Under the pieces are notes generated by a model. The model was given only the letters and a program-made list of their open reading frames with translations, did not search any database and had not been told where the DNA came from. Below are positions 1-9,724 of a stretch of 32,504 nt of DNA, in pieces. A program made the translations under genes and the position numbers. Source of the stretch: Bacteroidota bacterium (GTDB lineage: Bacteria > Bacteroidota > Bacteroidia > Flavobacteriales > Flavobacteriaceae); contig CATIMP010000096.1 in NCBI GenBank assembly GCA_949528465.1, positions 1 through 32,504 of the forward strand. The letters are read 5' to 3'. The first letter of the stretch is position 1, and each line of letters opens with the position of its first letter.

Positions 1-128
1 ATGTTTACAAAACAAAAAGTGAATGAATTACGTTTATTTTTTGAAAAATAATAAATTATAGTTTTTGACAAATAACTTTTAAATCACTTTATAATTGATT
101 GATAATTTGCACAACTAAACGTTTAAAA

Positions 129-1511
129 ATGCCATTACGATTTTTCCTCTTGTTCTCATTAATGTTATGCGTTAACGTTACTGGGCTTTATGCGCAAGAT
201 CGCTTAATTCACAAGCCATGGAAGTTAGAGCAGGCAAATCAACGTATTGACAGTATTAGAAAAGGCTCAACAACCATCCAATTTATTCATCCTGGTAAGC
301 AACTAAGTGTTTCGCAGGCAACCACCAGCTTTGAGCTTGTAAATCACGATTTCAACTTTGGTGTTTCGCTAACGCAAATGGGTCCGTTTTCATCGGAATA
401 TCAAGAAATATATAAATCACGTGCCAAAGAGTTGTTTAATTTTGTCACCCTTGGATTTTATTGGGCCGGACGCGACGAAAGAACAGATTTGACAGGCTAT
501 AAGCGTCAGATGAGAGCGAAAGTAGACTGGGCTGTAGAAAATAACTTCAAAATAAAAGGGCATCCGCTTTTGTGGCATGAATCCCTGCCAAAGTGGGTTA
601 TTGATTACGAAGATTCGGCAACGCTTGAAAAAATCATTTATAAACGAATCAAAGATTTGATTCAGACCTATCCAGAAATTGAATATTGGGATGTTTACAA
701 CGAGGCTATTGCGCCATTTAAAGATCACGTTACTCCCAGTGGCGTTACGCGCTGGATTACTTACAAAGGAGGTATTTACCCCGCCATGAAGGCATTATAT
801 GATTTTGTCAATCAGATAGACGCTAATAAGATTTATACCAATAATCATTACCACCCTACTGATCCAGAGTTTTTGAAACTTAATACATTTTTTATTGAAC
901 AAAATGTAGGATATCACGCCATAGGCATGCAAGCGCATATGCAAACGCACGACAATCTCTTCACTGAAGATGCGCTTTGGAATTTGGTAAACACGTTTAC
1001 GCCGCTTGGTAAGAAAATACAATTTACCGAGGTAACTGTTACAAGTTCCAAATTGTTTAATAACTGGAAAGATCATCAAGTTTTTTTAGAAGAGCGAAAA
1101 GAAGCGCAGAAAAAAGGAAAAATGCTAAACCTCCCAAGCATAGCTGAAAAAGAAGTATACCAAGCAGCCTACCTGAAAGATTTTTACACCCTATTGTTTA
1201 GTCATCCAAATGTAAGTTCCATAACAATGTGGAACCTTACAGATAGGAATGCTTGGCGGGGACATGCAGGAGGGATATTGGATATGGAATTACAACCTAA
1301 AAAAGCTTTCTACACCTTGAAAAAACTAATCAAAGACACTTGGACAACGCGTGTTAATACCACATTTGATTTCGATAAAGGGTTGGCGTTTTCGGGTTTT
1401 TATGGCACTTATGAAGGGGTTGTAAATGTTGACGGCACTTCTTATTCGTTTAGCTTTGAACACAAGAAAGGAGCTGATAAACCCATTCATATTACGTTAT
1501 CAAAGCAATAG
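129..1511 (+). CDS. GH10 family glycoside hydrolase (endo-xylanase-like), secreted
   Basis: GHPLLWHESLPKW (GH10 HxLxWH motif), WDVYNEAIAP (acid/base Glu), IQFTEVTVTS (nucleophile Glu). Signal peptide MPLRFFLLFSLMLCVNVTGLYAQ favours the ATG at 129 over the TTG start at 99. No T9SS tail, so probably periplasmic. Confidence 0.9.
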   Translation: MPLRFFLLFSLMLCVNVTGLYAQDRLIHKPWKLEQANQRIDSIRKGSTTIQFIHPGKQLSVSQATTSFELVNHDFNFGVSLTQMGPFSSEYQEIYKSRAKELFNFVTLGFYWAGRDERTDLTGYKRQMRAKVDWAVENNFKIKGHPLLWHESLPKWVIDYEDSATLEKIIYKRIKDLIQTYPEIEYWDVYNEAIAPFKDHVTPSGVTRWITYKGGIYPAMKALYDFVNQIDANKIYTNNHYHPTDPEFLKLNTFFIEQNVGYHAIGMQAHMQTHDNLFTEDALWNLVNTFTPLGKKIQFTEVTVTSSKLFNNWKDHQVFLEERKEAQKKGKMLNLPSIAEKEVYQAAYLKDFYTLLFSHPNVSSITMWNLTDRNAWRGHAGGILDMELQPKKAFYTLKKLIKDTWTTRVNTTFDFDKGLAFSGFYGTYEGVVNVDGTSYSFSFEHKKGADKPIHITLSKQ

Positions 1512-1513
1512 AT

Positions 1514-2722
1514 TTATCTCATGTTTGAATACTTGAACTGATTCTCTATTGGCACTCCATACATGTCGATTAGATCGCCTATGTTTTTATTGTAAAAACG
1601 TGTATGAGGTGGTAAGTTTAACATTTTCCAAAAAGACGCATTATAGGCTGTTTTATATTGCGTCATGTCTTTATTTTCCAATTCTTCCGCAGTGTTAAAA
1701 CGCGACTTATTATATTCAATGTCCAATACATAAGCTTCATGTCGGTATCCAATAGGGATGTAATTCCGAACAGGTTTACCGTTAGCCTTTAGTACTTTTT
1801 TAATGTTTTCTGGTAGTGGTGCGGCACCTTCCCATTCTCTTTGATGATAGCTTAAATACAACAGGCCATTATTGTTTTTTTTATAGATATATGTTGCCGT
1901 TAATAGTTTTCCAATCTTAGGTTTTTTTGTCATTTCTAATTTGTAAATCTTATAACTATCCATTCCAATGTAGAGCCAAATAGTCTCATTATCTCCCATC
2001 TTACCTTTAGCAATAATAACGTCTTCATTATCATAACTAGAGTCACCAGTTTTAGTCCATTTATATTCCTTTAAACTAATGCCTTTGCGCAATGGGTTAT
2101 TATAGGTCATGTATTTAAGCGCATGTATTTTCTGCTCATTTTTTACAAATCTGTAGTCAGCAGAGGTGCGTGCGTCATCAACAGAAAATTTCACCAAATA
2201 CGAACTTGGTCCGCGGTCAATAGCATTTATACTGTGCTCTATAAAAAACCGACATAAATTATCCTCAACAGACCACCTTCTGTAAAGGATATTAAGCTGG
2301 TGATTTTTACTCACGGTATTGGTCCGTAACGCTTTGAGTGCATTTTTCACATAATACGTAATGCTGTTTACTACAACTTCTGATAGGGCAGTTGTTTTTT
2401 CTTCAAGTATAATTTCCTTTTTTGGAAGACTTAAAAAGTCGTTAACCTTTATGGCAAATGTCGAAAAACCAAGAGAAGAAACCGTTAAGGTATCTTCAAG
2501 AACACTGTTTGGAATACGAAAGTAAAAAGCCCCATCTTCTGTTGAAGTTGACCCTATATTTTTGTTTAAAATACCAACTGCCGCATAGGGGATTTCATAG
2601 CCATTTTGATCTAATATCTTTCCAACAATAGCTGTGCTTTCTTGTGCAAATGCAATTGTGTAATTGAACAATATTATAAATAAAGTATAGTTAATAAATT
2701 TATTAAAATATTGCATATTCAT
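1514..2722 (-). CDS. Carboxypeptidase-regulatory-like (CarboxypepD_reg-like) domain secreted protein of unknown function
   Basis: Signal peptide, then IVGKILDQNGYEIPYAAVGILNKNIGSTSTEDGAFYFRIP...LTVSSLGFSTFAIKV, typical of CarboxypepD_reg-like domains. Lies 9 bp downstream of the HTCS gene on the same strand. Confidence 0.7.
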   Translation of the reverse strand: MNMQYFNKFINYTLFIILFNYTIAFAQESTAIVGKILDQNGYEIPYAAVGILNKNIGSTSTEDGAFYFRIPNSVLEDTLTVSSLGFSTFAIKVNDFLSLPKKEIILEEKTTALSEVVVNSITYYVKNALKALRTNTVSKNHQLNILYRRWSVEDNLCRFFIEHSINAIDRGPSSYLVKFSVDDARTSADYRFVKNEQKIHALKYMTYNNPLRKGISLKEYKWTKTGDSSYDNEDVIIAKGKMGDNETIWLYIGMDSYKIYKLEMTKKPKIGKLLTATYIYKKNNNGLLYLSYHQREWEGAAPLPENIKKVLKANGKPVRNYIPIGYRHEAYVLDIEYNKSRFNTAEELENKDMTQYKTAYNASFWKMLNLPPHTRFYNKNIGDLIDMYGVPIENQFKYSNMR

Positions 2723-2731
2723 TTCTGGTTA

Positions 2732-5700
2732 TTAATAGGTCGAAATTTCATTTTGACTTTTGTTGTTGAGTCTGTATTCTTTAGGGATAATTCCCGTGTG
2801 TTCTTTGAATCTTTTGGTAAAGTACGATGGTGAAGCAAATCCAACTCGATAACAGATTTCTCCTATTGTCAAATCTGTTTTTTCCAATAATTCCTTCGCT
2901 TTTTCCAGTCGTGTTTTACGTATAATTTCGTTTGCTGAAATGCCCGTGAGTGTTTTGATTTTTCTGTACAATTTACTTCTACTAAGCCCCAGTTCATTTG
3001 CAATATCTTGCACACACAAATCTTCTTTAGATAAATTATTACCAATTACACGAATTACATCAGCTAGAATTTTATTGTCATGTCCAATGGATTCAAGATC
3101 CATGTCAAAACTTTTGACATACGAATTATAGAACAAATTTTTTGATTTGATGAGTTGGCGGATATGCGATTTTAATAGATTTACACTAAAAGGCTTTTTG
3201 AGATATACATCTGCACCAGCGTCAATCCCCTCAATTCTTTCTTTTTCAGCAACCTTAGCGGTAAGCATTATAACAGGGATATTACTTGTGTCTTTTTCTG
3301 ATTTTAGTTTTTCACACATTTTAATCCCGTCCATTTCAGGCATCATTACATCCGCTATAATTAGATCAGGAGTGTGTTTTTTGGCCATCTCAAAACCAAG
3401 AACACCATTATGTGCTTCATGAATTCGGTACATGCCTTTTAATTCTAATTTCAAATACTCACGAAGTTCAATGTTATCTTCCACGACTAAAATACTAGTA
3501 GATCCAGGTGTATTTTTTTCGTTTTCATGGCTACTGATTTCCTCAATTTGTTTGGGAGGTGTAATTTTATTTTGCGTTAGCGCGTAGTTAGCAAATTGAA
3601 TTTCTTCAAAATGGGTATTGTCTAGTGCAAAAAATAGTTTGAATGTAGTTCCCTTGTCTTTTTCGCTTTCTACTTCAATTTTACCTTTATGATAATCTAC
3701 AAATTTTCGCACTACTTCTAATCCAATGCCTGTTCCCCCAAAGTATTGATCATTATTGTCTTTGTCCTGGAAGAATCGCTCAAATATGCTGTGAATGTTT
3801 TCTTTTTTGATTCCAATTCCGCTGTCTTTGATGATAACTTCAAGCGCACCTTGAGGCCAATCTTTGTCTATTAACGGCAATATGATGCTGTCTTTGTGAT
3901 GTCGGATTTCAACTGTTATCGCCCCACCTTCTTTCGTTGCTTTAAAAGCATTTGATATTAGATTAAATATAATTTTTTCTATCATGGAAGCATCTGCCCA
4001 CATAAACATTTCATCATGTTGTGGGTGTATTAATTGTAAGTTGATATTTCGATAAAGCGCCTCCTCCTCATAGTACGAAATAACGTTTTTGACAATACTT
4101 GCTACATCTATTTTTTTAACGCGCAATTGAATTTTTCCAAACTGCATTTTTCGAAAATCCATTAGCTCATCAATAAGGCGTTTCATTCTTTTTGTGTTCC
4201 GGTGTATTATGCGGTGTTTGGTGCGTACTTCTTCCGGCAATGTTACTTCATCTGGTGAGGAAAGTAATGACTCCAAAGGATTTAAAATTAGCGTAAGCGG
4301 TGTTCTAAACTCGTGCGAGATATTAGTGAAAAACTGCATTTTTTTAAGATGAAGTTCTTCAGTTTGTTCGCGTTGATTTCGTTCAAGTTCTAATTTTCTT
4401 CTTTCTAAAATCCGAAGCCTTATCAACCTTGAAATATAAAAGCTTAGTGCCAAAATGATAATCACGTAGCTTATCTTAGCTCCAATTGTTAACCACCAAG
4501 GCGGTGTTACTTTAATAAAAATATCTTTAGAATTTTCCGTCCAAACGCCATCATTATTTGATGCTTTTAGCTTAAACGTGTACTTTCCGGGTTTTATGTT
4601 TGTGTATGTAGCGGTACGTAGCTTATTGACATAATTCCAATCGGCATCAAAGCCCTCCAGCATATAAGCATATTTATTTTTTTCTCCTCTTGTTTGGTTA
4701 ACTCCAATATAGTCGATGGAAAAAGAAGATTGATTGTGATTTAAAAATAAGGAATCTGAAAACTGAATGGTTTTTCTTAGCGGACCTTCTTCAGTTATGG
4801 ACACGCGCTTGTTTCCAATCTTTAACTGCTGAAACAAAATTTTTGGAACATTTATATTATTATTTATCGTATTAAAATCAAAAAAATTAATTCCTTCGCT
4901 TGTCCCTAAATACAAGGTGTTGTTCTCTGTTAAAAAAGCACTACGATTAATTTTCATACTTAACAGCCCATCATTGGACTCAAAAATTCTAAATGTTTCG
5001 TTAGTCTTATTGTATCGAATAAGGCCATTGTCTGTTCCAAGCCAATATAGCCCATCAAAAGATTGTGTTATGGAGTTCACGGTCATATTACGAAGCTCAC
5101 TTCCTTTGCCATGCCACTCAAATTTTTGTTCGTTAAAAGAGTAACTAAATAGCCCGTAGCCATCAGTCCCAATCCATATGTTTTTATTGGTGTCTTCATA
5201 AAGTGAGAAAACAATAAATGTGCTAATAGCCCCTTCCGATGCAGCTTTAATTTCATCATTAAAAGCGCTTACAGAATTGTTTTTTTGATTATAACGATAA
5301 ATCCCTCTCCGTGTGCCTAGCCAAACATTATCATCCTTATCGACAACTACTTTTCGAATATTTCCATTATGTAGCCCTGCATTCTGAAACGCCTCACCAT
5401 TAAAGTGTTTTAAGGCATTTGTTTTTAAGTCATAAGACAATAACCCCCCTAAAAAAGTTCCAATCCATATAATTCCTTTTGAGTCCTCAGAAAAACTTAC
5501 AATTCTATTTGATATAAGTGTTTTGGGAAAAGTTTTGGTGCTAATGTTAATAAACCGCTTCGATCCATTTTTAAGTAAATAAATTCCATTGTACCATGAC
5601 GCTACCCAGACGTTCTGATTGCTATCAATAAACAAAGATGGCGTGTCAAGATTGTTTAACCCTGTCGCTATTTCGTTGTTTGGATCATTCAAGTGCGTGT

Positions 5701-6856
5701 ACGATTTATTTTCTGGATTATATACATATACGCCCTTGTCAATACAGCTAAACCACAAACGTCCTAACGTATCTTTTGCAATAGAAGAAACAGATGAAGG
5801 AAAAGGAGTTACGTCGTTAGTGCCGTCATTCTGAAGGAAACTAAATTTAAAATGATAGGGATCGTATTTATCGACGCCTTGGTCATAATAACCTAACCAT
5901 ATTCTATCATTTATGTCGCTGTGAATTGTCCATACAGAGTTCGATTGAATACTAAAAGAGTCACCGCTCCCTTTAATATACCTGTTTAAAATTTCCCCTT
6001 TATCTGTAAGGACAAAAAGGCCATCATTTTCAGTACCGCACAGCATCATTCCGCTGCTGTATTTTTTTATAGTGAACACTCTTTTGGTGCTTATCGGGAA
6101 GTGATCTACGTCTAAATAATTTACTTCTTTTGTGCTAATTTTTAAAACACCATTTTTAACCGTTCCAGCCCATATATTACCAAACGCGTCGGACTCAAGA
6201 CTTAGAATTTCATTTGATAGTAACGCTTCATTTTTTATCACCCTATCCGAAATTTTCATAAGCTTCAGTGACGTAAAGCTGAGTTGCATGATTCCCAAAT
6301 TAGTACCTACCCATATTCGTTTTAACTGATCGATAATAAGCGCATTCACTTGTAGGGTATTTTCATCAATATCTAGTACTGCTTTTTGAAACTCTTTTGT
6401 TAGTGTGTTAAACACATAAACTCCTTCTTGATGTGTTCCTAATATGATGTGTGTGTCATCAAGCATTGCCAATGCATGGATTGGTAGTATTTCATTTTTT
6501 GGGTTAAAATGAGCGAAGGTGTCGGTTTGTTGATTGTATAGGTTGAGTCCATTATTTGTTGCAATCCAAACGGCATTATCCTTCCCAATATGTATATCAT
6601 AAATTTCTGAGCTGGATAAACCTGAACTAATGTTTACATCGTGCTTGAAAGTTTCTACGTCTACTCCGTTATATTTTTTTAAACCACCTCCATACGTTCC
6701 TACCCATAACTGATTAATGGAATCATTTACAATACATGTAATCGCACGCTTTCCGATGTCTTCATTTGTTTTCACAAATAGAAAGGGCTGCTCTTGTGCA
6801 AAAACCAAATTTCTCACAAACACCAAACACAGAATTACATAACAAATTTTGTTCAT
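2732..6856 (-). CDS. Hybrid two-component system sensor/regulator (HTCS): periplasmic beta-propeller, Y_Y_Y, His kinase, receiver, AraC HTH
   Basis: Repeated WVGTYGGGL/IWIGT propeller motifs, YAYMLEGFDADWNYV...PGKYTFKLKASN (Y_Y_Y), FFTNISHEFRTPLTLILNPLE (HisKA), GTGIGLEVVRKFV (HATPase), LIIADVMMPEMDGIKMCEKLK (REC), C-terminal AraC HTH (GFASPSYFTKRFKEHTGIIPKEYR). Confidence 0.96.
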   Translation of the reverse strand: MNKICYVILCLVFVRNLVFAQEQPFLFVKTNEDIGKRAITCIVNDSINQLWVGTYGGGLKKYNGVDVETFKHDVNISSGLSSSEIYDIHIGKDNAVWIATNNGLNLYNQQTDTFAHFNPKNEILPIHALAMLDDTHIILGTHQEGVYVFNTLTKEFQKAVLDIDENTLQVNALIIDQLKRIWVGTNLGIMQLSFTSLKLMKISDRVIKNEALLSNEILSLESDAFGNIWAGTVKNGVLKISTKEVNYLDVDHFPISTKRVFTIKKYSSGMMLCGTENDGLFVLTDKGEILNRYIKGSGDSFSIQSNSVWTIHSDINDRIWLGYYDQGVDKYDPYHFKFSFLQNDGTNDVTPFPSSVSSIAKDTLGRLWFSCIDKGVYVYNPENKSYTHLNDPNNEIATGLNNLDTPSLFIDSNQNVWVASWYNGIYLLKNGSKRFINISTKTFPKTLISNRIVSFSEDSKGIIWIGTFLGGLLSYDLKTNALKHFNGEAFQNAGLHNGNIRKVVVDKDDNVWLGTRRGIYRYNQKNNSVSAFNDEIKAASEGAISTFIVFSLYEDTNKNIWIGTDGYGLFSYSFNEQKFEWHGKGSELRNMTVNSITQSFDGLYWLGTDNGLIRYNKTNETFRIFESNDGLLSMKINRSAFLTENNTLYLGTSEGINFFDFNTINNNINVPKILFQQLKIGNKRVSITEEGPLRKTIQFSDSLFLNHNQSSFSIDYIGVNQTRGEKNKYAYMLEGFDADWNYVNKLRTATYTNIKPGKYTFKLKASNNDGVWTENSKDIFIKVTPPWWLTIGAKISYVIIILALSFYISRLIRLRILERRKLELERNQREQTEELHLKKMQFFTNISHEFRTPLTLILNPLESLLSSPDEVTLPEEVRTKHRIIHRNTKRMKRLIDELMDFRKMQFGKIQLRVKKIDVASIVKNVISYYEEEALYRNINLQLIHPQHDEMFMWADASMIEKIIFNLISNAFKATKEGGAITVEIRHHKDSIILPLIDKDWPQGALEVIIKDSGIGIKKENIHSIFERFFQDKDNNDQYFGGTGIGLEVVRKFVDYHKGKIEVESEKDKGTTFKLFFALDNTHFEEIQFANYALTQNKITPPKQIEEISSHENEKNTPGSTSILVVEDNIELREYLKLELKGMYRIHEAHNGVLGFEMAKKHTPDLIIADVMMPEMDGIKMCEKLKSEKDTSNIPVIMLTAKVAEKERIEGIDAGADVYLKKPFSVNLLKSHIRQLIKSKNLFYNSYVKSFDMDLESIGHDNKILADVIRVIGNNLSKEDLCVQDIANELGLSRSKLYRKIKTLTGISANEIIRKTRLEKAKELLEKTDLTIGEICYRVGFASPSYFTKRFKEHTGIIPKEYRLNNKSQNEISTY

Positions 6857-7008
6857 TTAAATAAACTCAATAGATTAAATCTTTTATTTAGGCTTTAAAA
6901 CTATAAATATTAATTCATAATTAATAAATAAAGGGCATTATTTTTTAATGTGCAGCTGCCGATGAATTAAAAGTACTATTTTTATTGACATCTATTTAAC
7001 TAAAAAAT

Positions 7009-8418
7009 ATGAAATTATTGTTCGCTTATATTCCCGTTTTTTTAACCCTTCCGTTTTTATTTGCAAGTGAACAAGCAGTTTCTCAAGCGCCGATACAGCC
7101 CAATATTGTTATTTACCTCTCAGATGATCAAAATGCATGGGATTTTCGAACTTTTGGAAACACGCAAGTAGATACTTCACACATTGATCGTCTTGTGCGA
7201 GAGGGAATGACCTTTTCTAACGCCTATACAGCTCAGGCGATATGTGCGCCAAGTCGCTCTCAGCTTTTCACAGGTCTTTTCCCGATGCGCAATGGATGTA
7301 TGGCAAATCATCTGCCAGTGAAAAACGTGACGGACATAAATGACTATTTTAACGCTATTGGCTATGAGGTTATTTTGGCAGGTAAAGGACATATTAAGCC
7401 TGCTAAGGTGTTTAATTGGACTCATTTTTATCATACCATTGATAACAGGTTGCTTCCGATTAACAATGTTAAAAACTATATTGAAAATTCAACAAAGCCG
7501 TTCTGTATCATTTTTGCATCCGACCTTCCACATGGTCCATATCCAAAGCAAAATGATTATGTAGATAAACCACTTGACTACGATCCTTCAGTCAAAAATT
7601 CAGCACGAAAAATAGCGCGTAATAAGTCGGGTTATTACCAAAATATAGCAGACGACAATGCACAACTTGGCCAGGTTCTTTCAATGCTTGAAGCACTTTC
7701 AGTTCTTAATAACAGCTTTTTTATGTATTTATCTGACCATGGATTAAAAGGAAAATGGAGCGTGCGTGAAACGGGTTTAAAAGTCCCTATGGTAGTACGC
7801 TGGCCAAATCAAATTAAACCCAAAACACAAAGTGATCAATTAATTACATTAGTAGATATATTACCCACATTGCTTGAGATTGCTGGAGGAAGTGCCCCAT
7901 CAAATATTGATGGGAAAAGTTTTCTATCAATTTTAAAGGGGCAAGAAAATAAAATTCGGGATTATGTATATGGGATTGCAACACGCCAAAATATCCAAAG
8001 TTGCTACGTTTTTCCATCCCGATCTGTTCGAAATTCCCGATATAAATATGTGCGCAATTTTAATTCTATGGAAGTTGTCGAACAAAACATGAGTAGTAAT
8101 CAAGCTGTAAATGCCTTTATTAAAAGAGGCGCACAGGCTTTTCCAAATGTTCCCTTTGAAGAGTTATATGATTTAGAAATAGATCCTTTTGAGCATCGAA
8201 ATTTAGTTAACAACGAAGAATATTCAATTATCAAAAACCAATTAGAGAATCAATTATTTCACTGGATGAAACAGCAAAATGATTTTTTGATTAATAATAA
8301 GATGCCGCTTATAAAACCAACGTTGCATCCAATCGATAGAATATCTAAATGGAATAAACCTCCAAAATCATTAGTTAGAACATTAACCGAAGAAGACTAT
8401 TTGTCCCTTCATTATTGA
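7009..8418 (+). CDS. Sulfatase (S1 family), secreted
   Basis: PNIVIYLSDDQNAWDFRTFGN at the N-terminus; QAICAPSRSQLFTGLFP contains the C-x-P-S-R formylglycine signature; GLKVPMVVRWPNQ; FEELYDLEIDPFEHRNL C-terminal sulfatase motif. Confidence 0.93.
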   Translation: MKLLFAYIPVFLTLPFLFASEQAVSQAPIQPNIVIYLSDDQNAWDFRTFGNTQVDTSHIDRLVREGMTFSNAYTAQAICAPSRSQLFTGLFPMRNGCMANHLPVKNVTDINDYFNAIGYEVILAGKGHIKPAKVFNWTHFYHTIDNRLLPINNVKNYIENSTKPFCIIFASDLPHGPYPKQNDYVDKPLDYDPSVKNSARKIARNKSGYYQNIADDNAQLGQVLSMLEALSVLNNSFFMYLSDHGLKGKWSVRETGLKVPMVVRWPNQIKPKTQSDQLITLVDILPTLLEIAGGSAPSNIDGKSFLSILKGQENKIRDYVYGIATRQNIQSCYVFPSRSVRNSRYKYVRNFNSMEVVEQNMSSNQAVNAFIKRGAQAFPNVPFEELYDLEIDPFEHRNLVNNEEYSIIKNQLENQLFHWMKQQNDFLINNKMPLIKPTLHPIDRISKWNKPPKSLVRTLTEEDYLSLHY

Positions 8419-8477
8419 ATGAAACTCTTGTAGTAGTTTTTGCACTATTTATTACAATTAGCATTCAACGACTATGA

Positions 8478-8485
8478 TATATTTG
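8478..8485 (+). promoter_or_regulatory. Candidate Bacteroidetes -7 element (TATATTTG) upstream of GH43 gene
   Basis: Perfect match to TAnnTTTG about 22 bp upstream of the ATG at 8508. Confidence 0.4.
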
Positions 8486-8507
8486 AATTATTACTAAACT
8501 AAAATTC

Positions 8508-9599
8508 ATGTTTTATAGCAAACTTCCAATTTTTTTAGGCTTACTTTTTTGTTCATTGTCTATAACTTCTTGTAGCCAACTGACTGAAAAATTTAATTCA
8601 AATCCGGACTTTTTAAACACTCCTTTGGTTAGCAAAATATATACAGCTGATCCTTCTGCACATGTTTTCAATGACCGTATTTATATATATGCCTCACACG
8701 ACATCGAGTCTGGTGGAATAGAGGATGATAGTGGAAATCATTTTAATATGATTGATTATCATGTGCTATCAATGAATTTGGATGGAAGCGATGTTACAGT
8801 ACATCCTGTTGGTCTTTCTGTAGACGATGTTTCATGGGCTAAAAGTAAGTTTTGGGCACCAGATGCTGCGTACAAAGACGGCACATATTATCTTTATTAC
8901 CCTGCAAAAGACGGCGATAATATTTTTAGGTTAGGAGTTGCTACTTCGTCAAAACCCGAAGGACCATTTACGCCTCAGCCAGCACCCATGAAAGGAAGTT
9001 TTAGTATTGATCCAGCTGTTTTTATTGATGATGATGGAAGCGCTTATATTTATTTTGGTGGTATTTGGGGTGGCCAACTGCAACGCTGGGAAAGCGGATC
9101 TTATGACCAAAATGGATCTTTAAAAGACATGGGTGTTCCAGACAACCCAGCCATATTACCTCGAATGGCAAAACTCACTAACGACATGCTTGAGTTCGCT
9201 GAAGAAGTTAAATCCATTGAGATTTTAGACAAGCAGGGCAACCCTATTTTGACAAAAGATTTAGACCGCCGCTTCTTTGAAGCTCCCTGGATTCATAAAC
9301 ACAATGGTACATATTATTTGAGTTATTCTACTGGCGATACACATTTGTTGGCATATGCCACTGGTGATAACCCATATGGACCTTTTACTTATCAGGGTGT
9401 ATTGAACGAGCCTGTCCAAGGATGGACAAATCACCACTCAACCCTAAAGGTTGGCAATCAATGGTTTTTGTTTTATCACGACACAGAAATTTCAGGCAAA
9501 ACACACCTTCGTAATGTTAAATTCACCACATTCAAGCATAACGAGGACGGCACAATAGATCCAATTAAAACCTATTTTGGTTCCGATTGGAGATTTTAA
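8508..9599 (+). CDS. GH43 family glycoside hydrolase (beta-xylosidase/arabinofuranosidase-like; possibly subfamily 1), lipoprotein
   Basis: Lipobox SITSC; YTADPSAHVF (base Asp), WAKSKFWAPDAAYKDGTYYLYYPAKD, SIDPAVFIDDDGSAYIYFGGIWGGQLQRW, RRFFEAPWIHKHNGTYYLSYS (acid Glu). Confidence 0.9.
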   Translation: MFYSKLPIFLGLLFCSLSITSCSQLTEKFNSNPDFLNTPLVSKIYTADPSAHVFNDRIYIYASHDIESGGIEDDSGNHFNMIDYHVLSMNLDGSDVTVHPVGLSVDDVSWAKSKFWAPDAAYKDGTYYLYYPAKDGDNIFRLGVATSSKPEGPFTPQPAPMKGSFSIDPAVFIDDDGSAYIYFGGIWGGQLQRWESGSYDQNGSLKDMGVPDNPAILPRMAKLTNDMLEFAEEVKSIEILDKQGNPILTKDLDRRFFEAPWIHKHNGTYYLSYSTGDTHLLAYATGDNPYGPFTYQGVLNEPVQGWTNHHSTLKVGNQWFLFYHDTEISGKTHLRNVKFTTFKHNEDGTIDPIKTYFGSDWRF

Positions 9600-9724
9600 C
9601 AAGACAAATTAGCTTTAAATTAATGTATATTTTGTGCGATGTTTCTTGTGCGATTAAGCCATTAGCTGCAAATAGGAGTTATTAGAAAATTATTAAAACA
9701 ACCACATTTAAAACCAAAATTATC

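Noticed and set aside
417-728. Antisense ORF (103 aa) in the GH10 gene
   Set aside because: Fully inside a well-supported GH10 CDS on the other strand; no domain motifs. Same reasoning applies to the other short antisense/shifted ORFs inside HTCS, SusC, SusD, GH5 and sulfatase genes.
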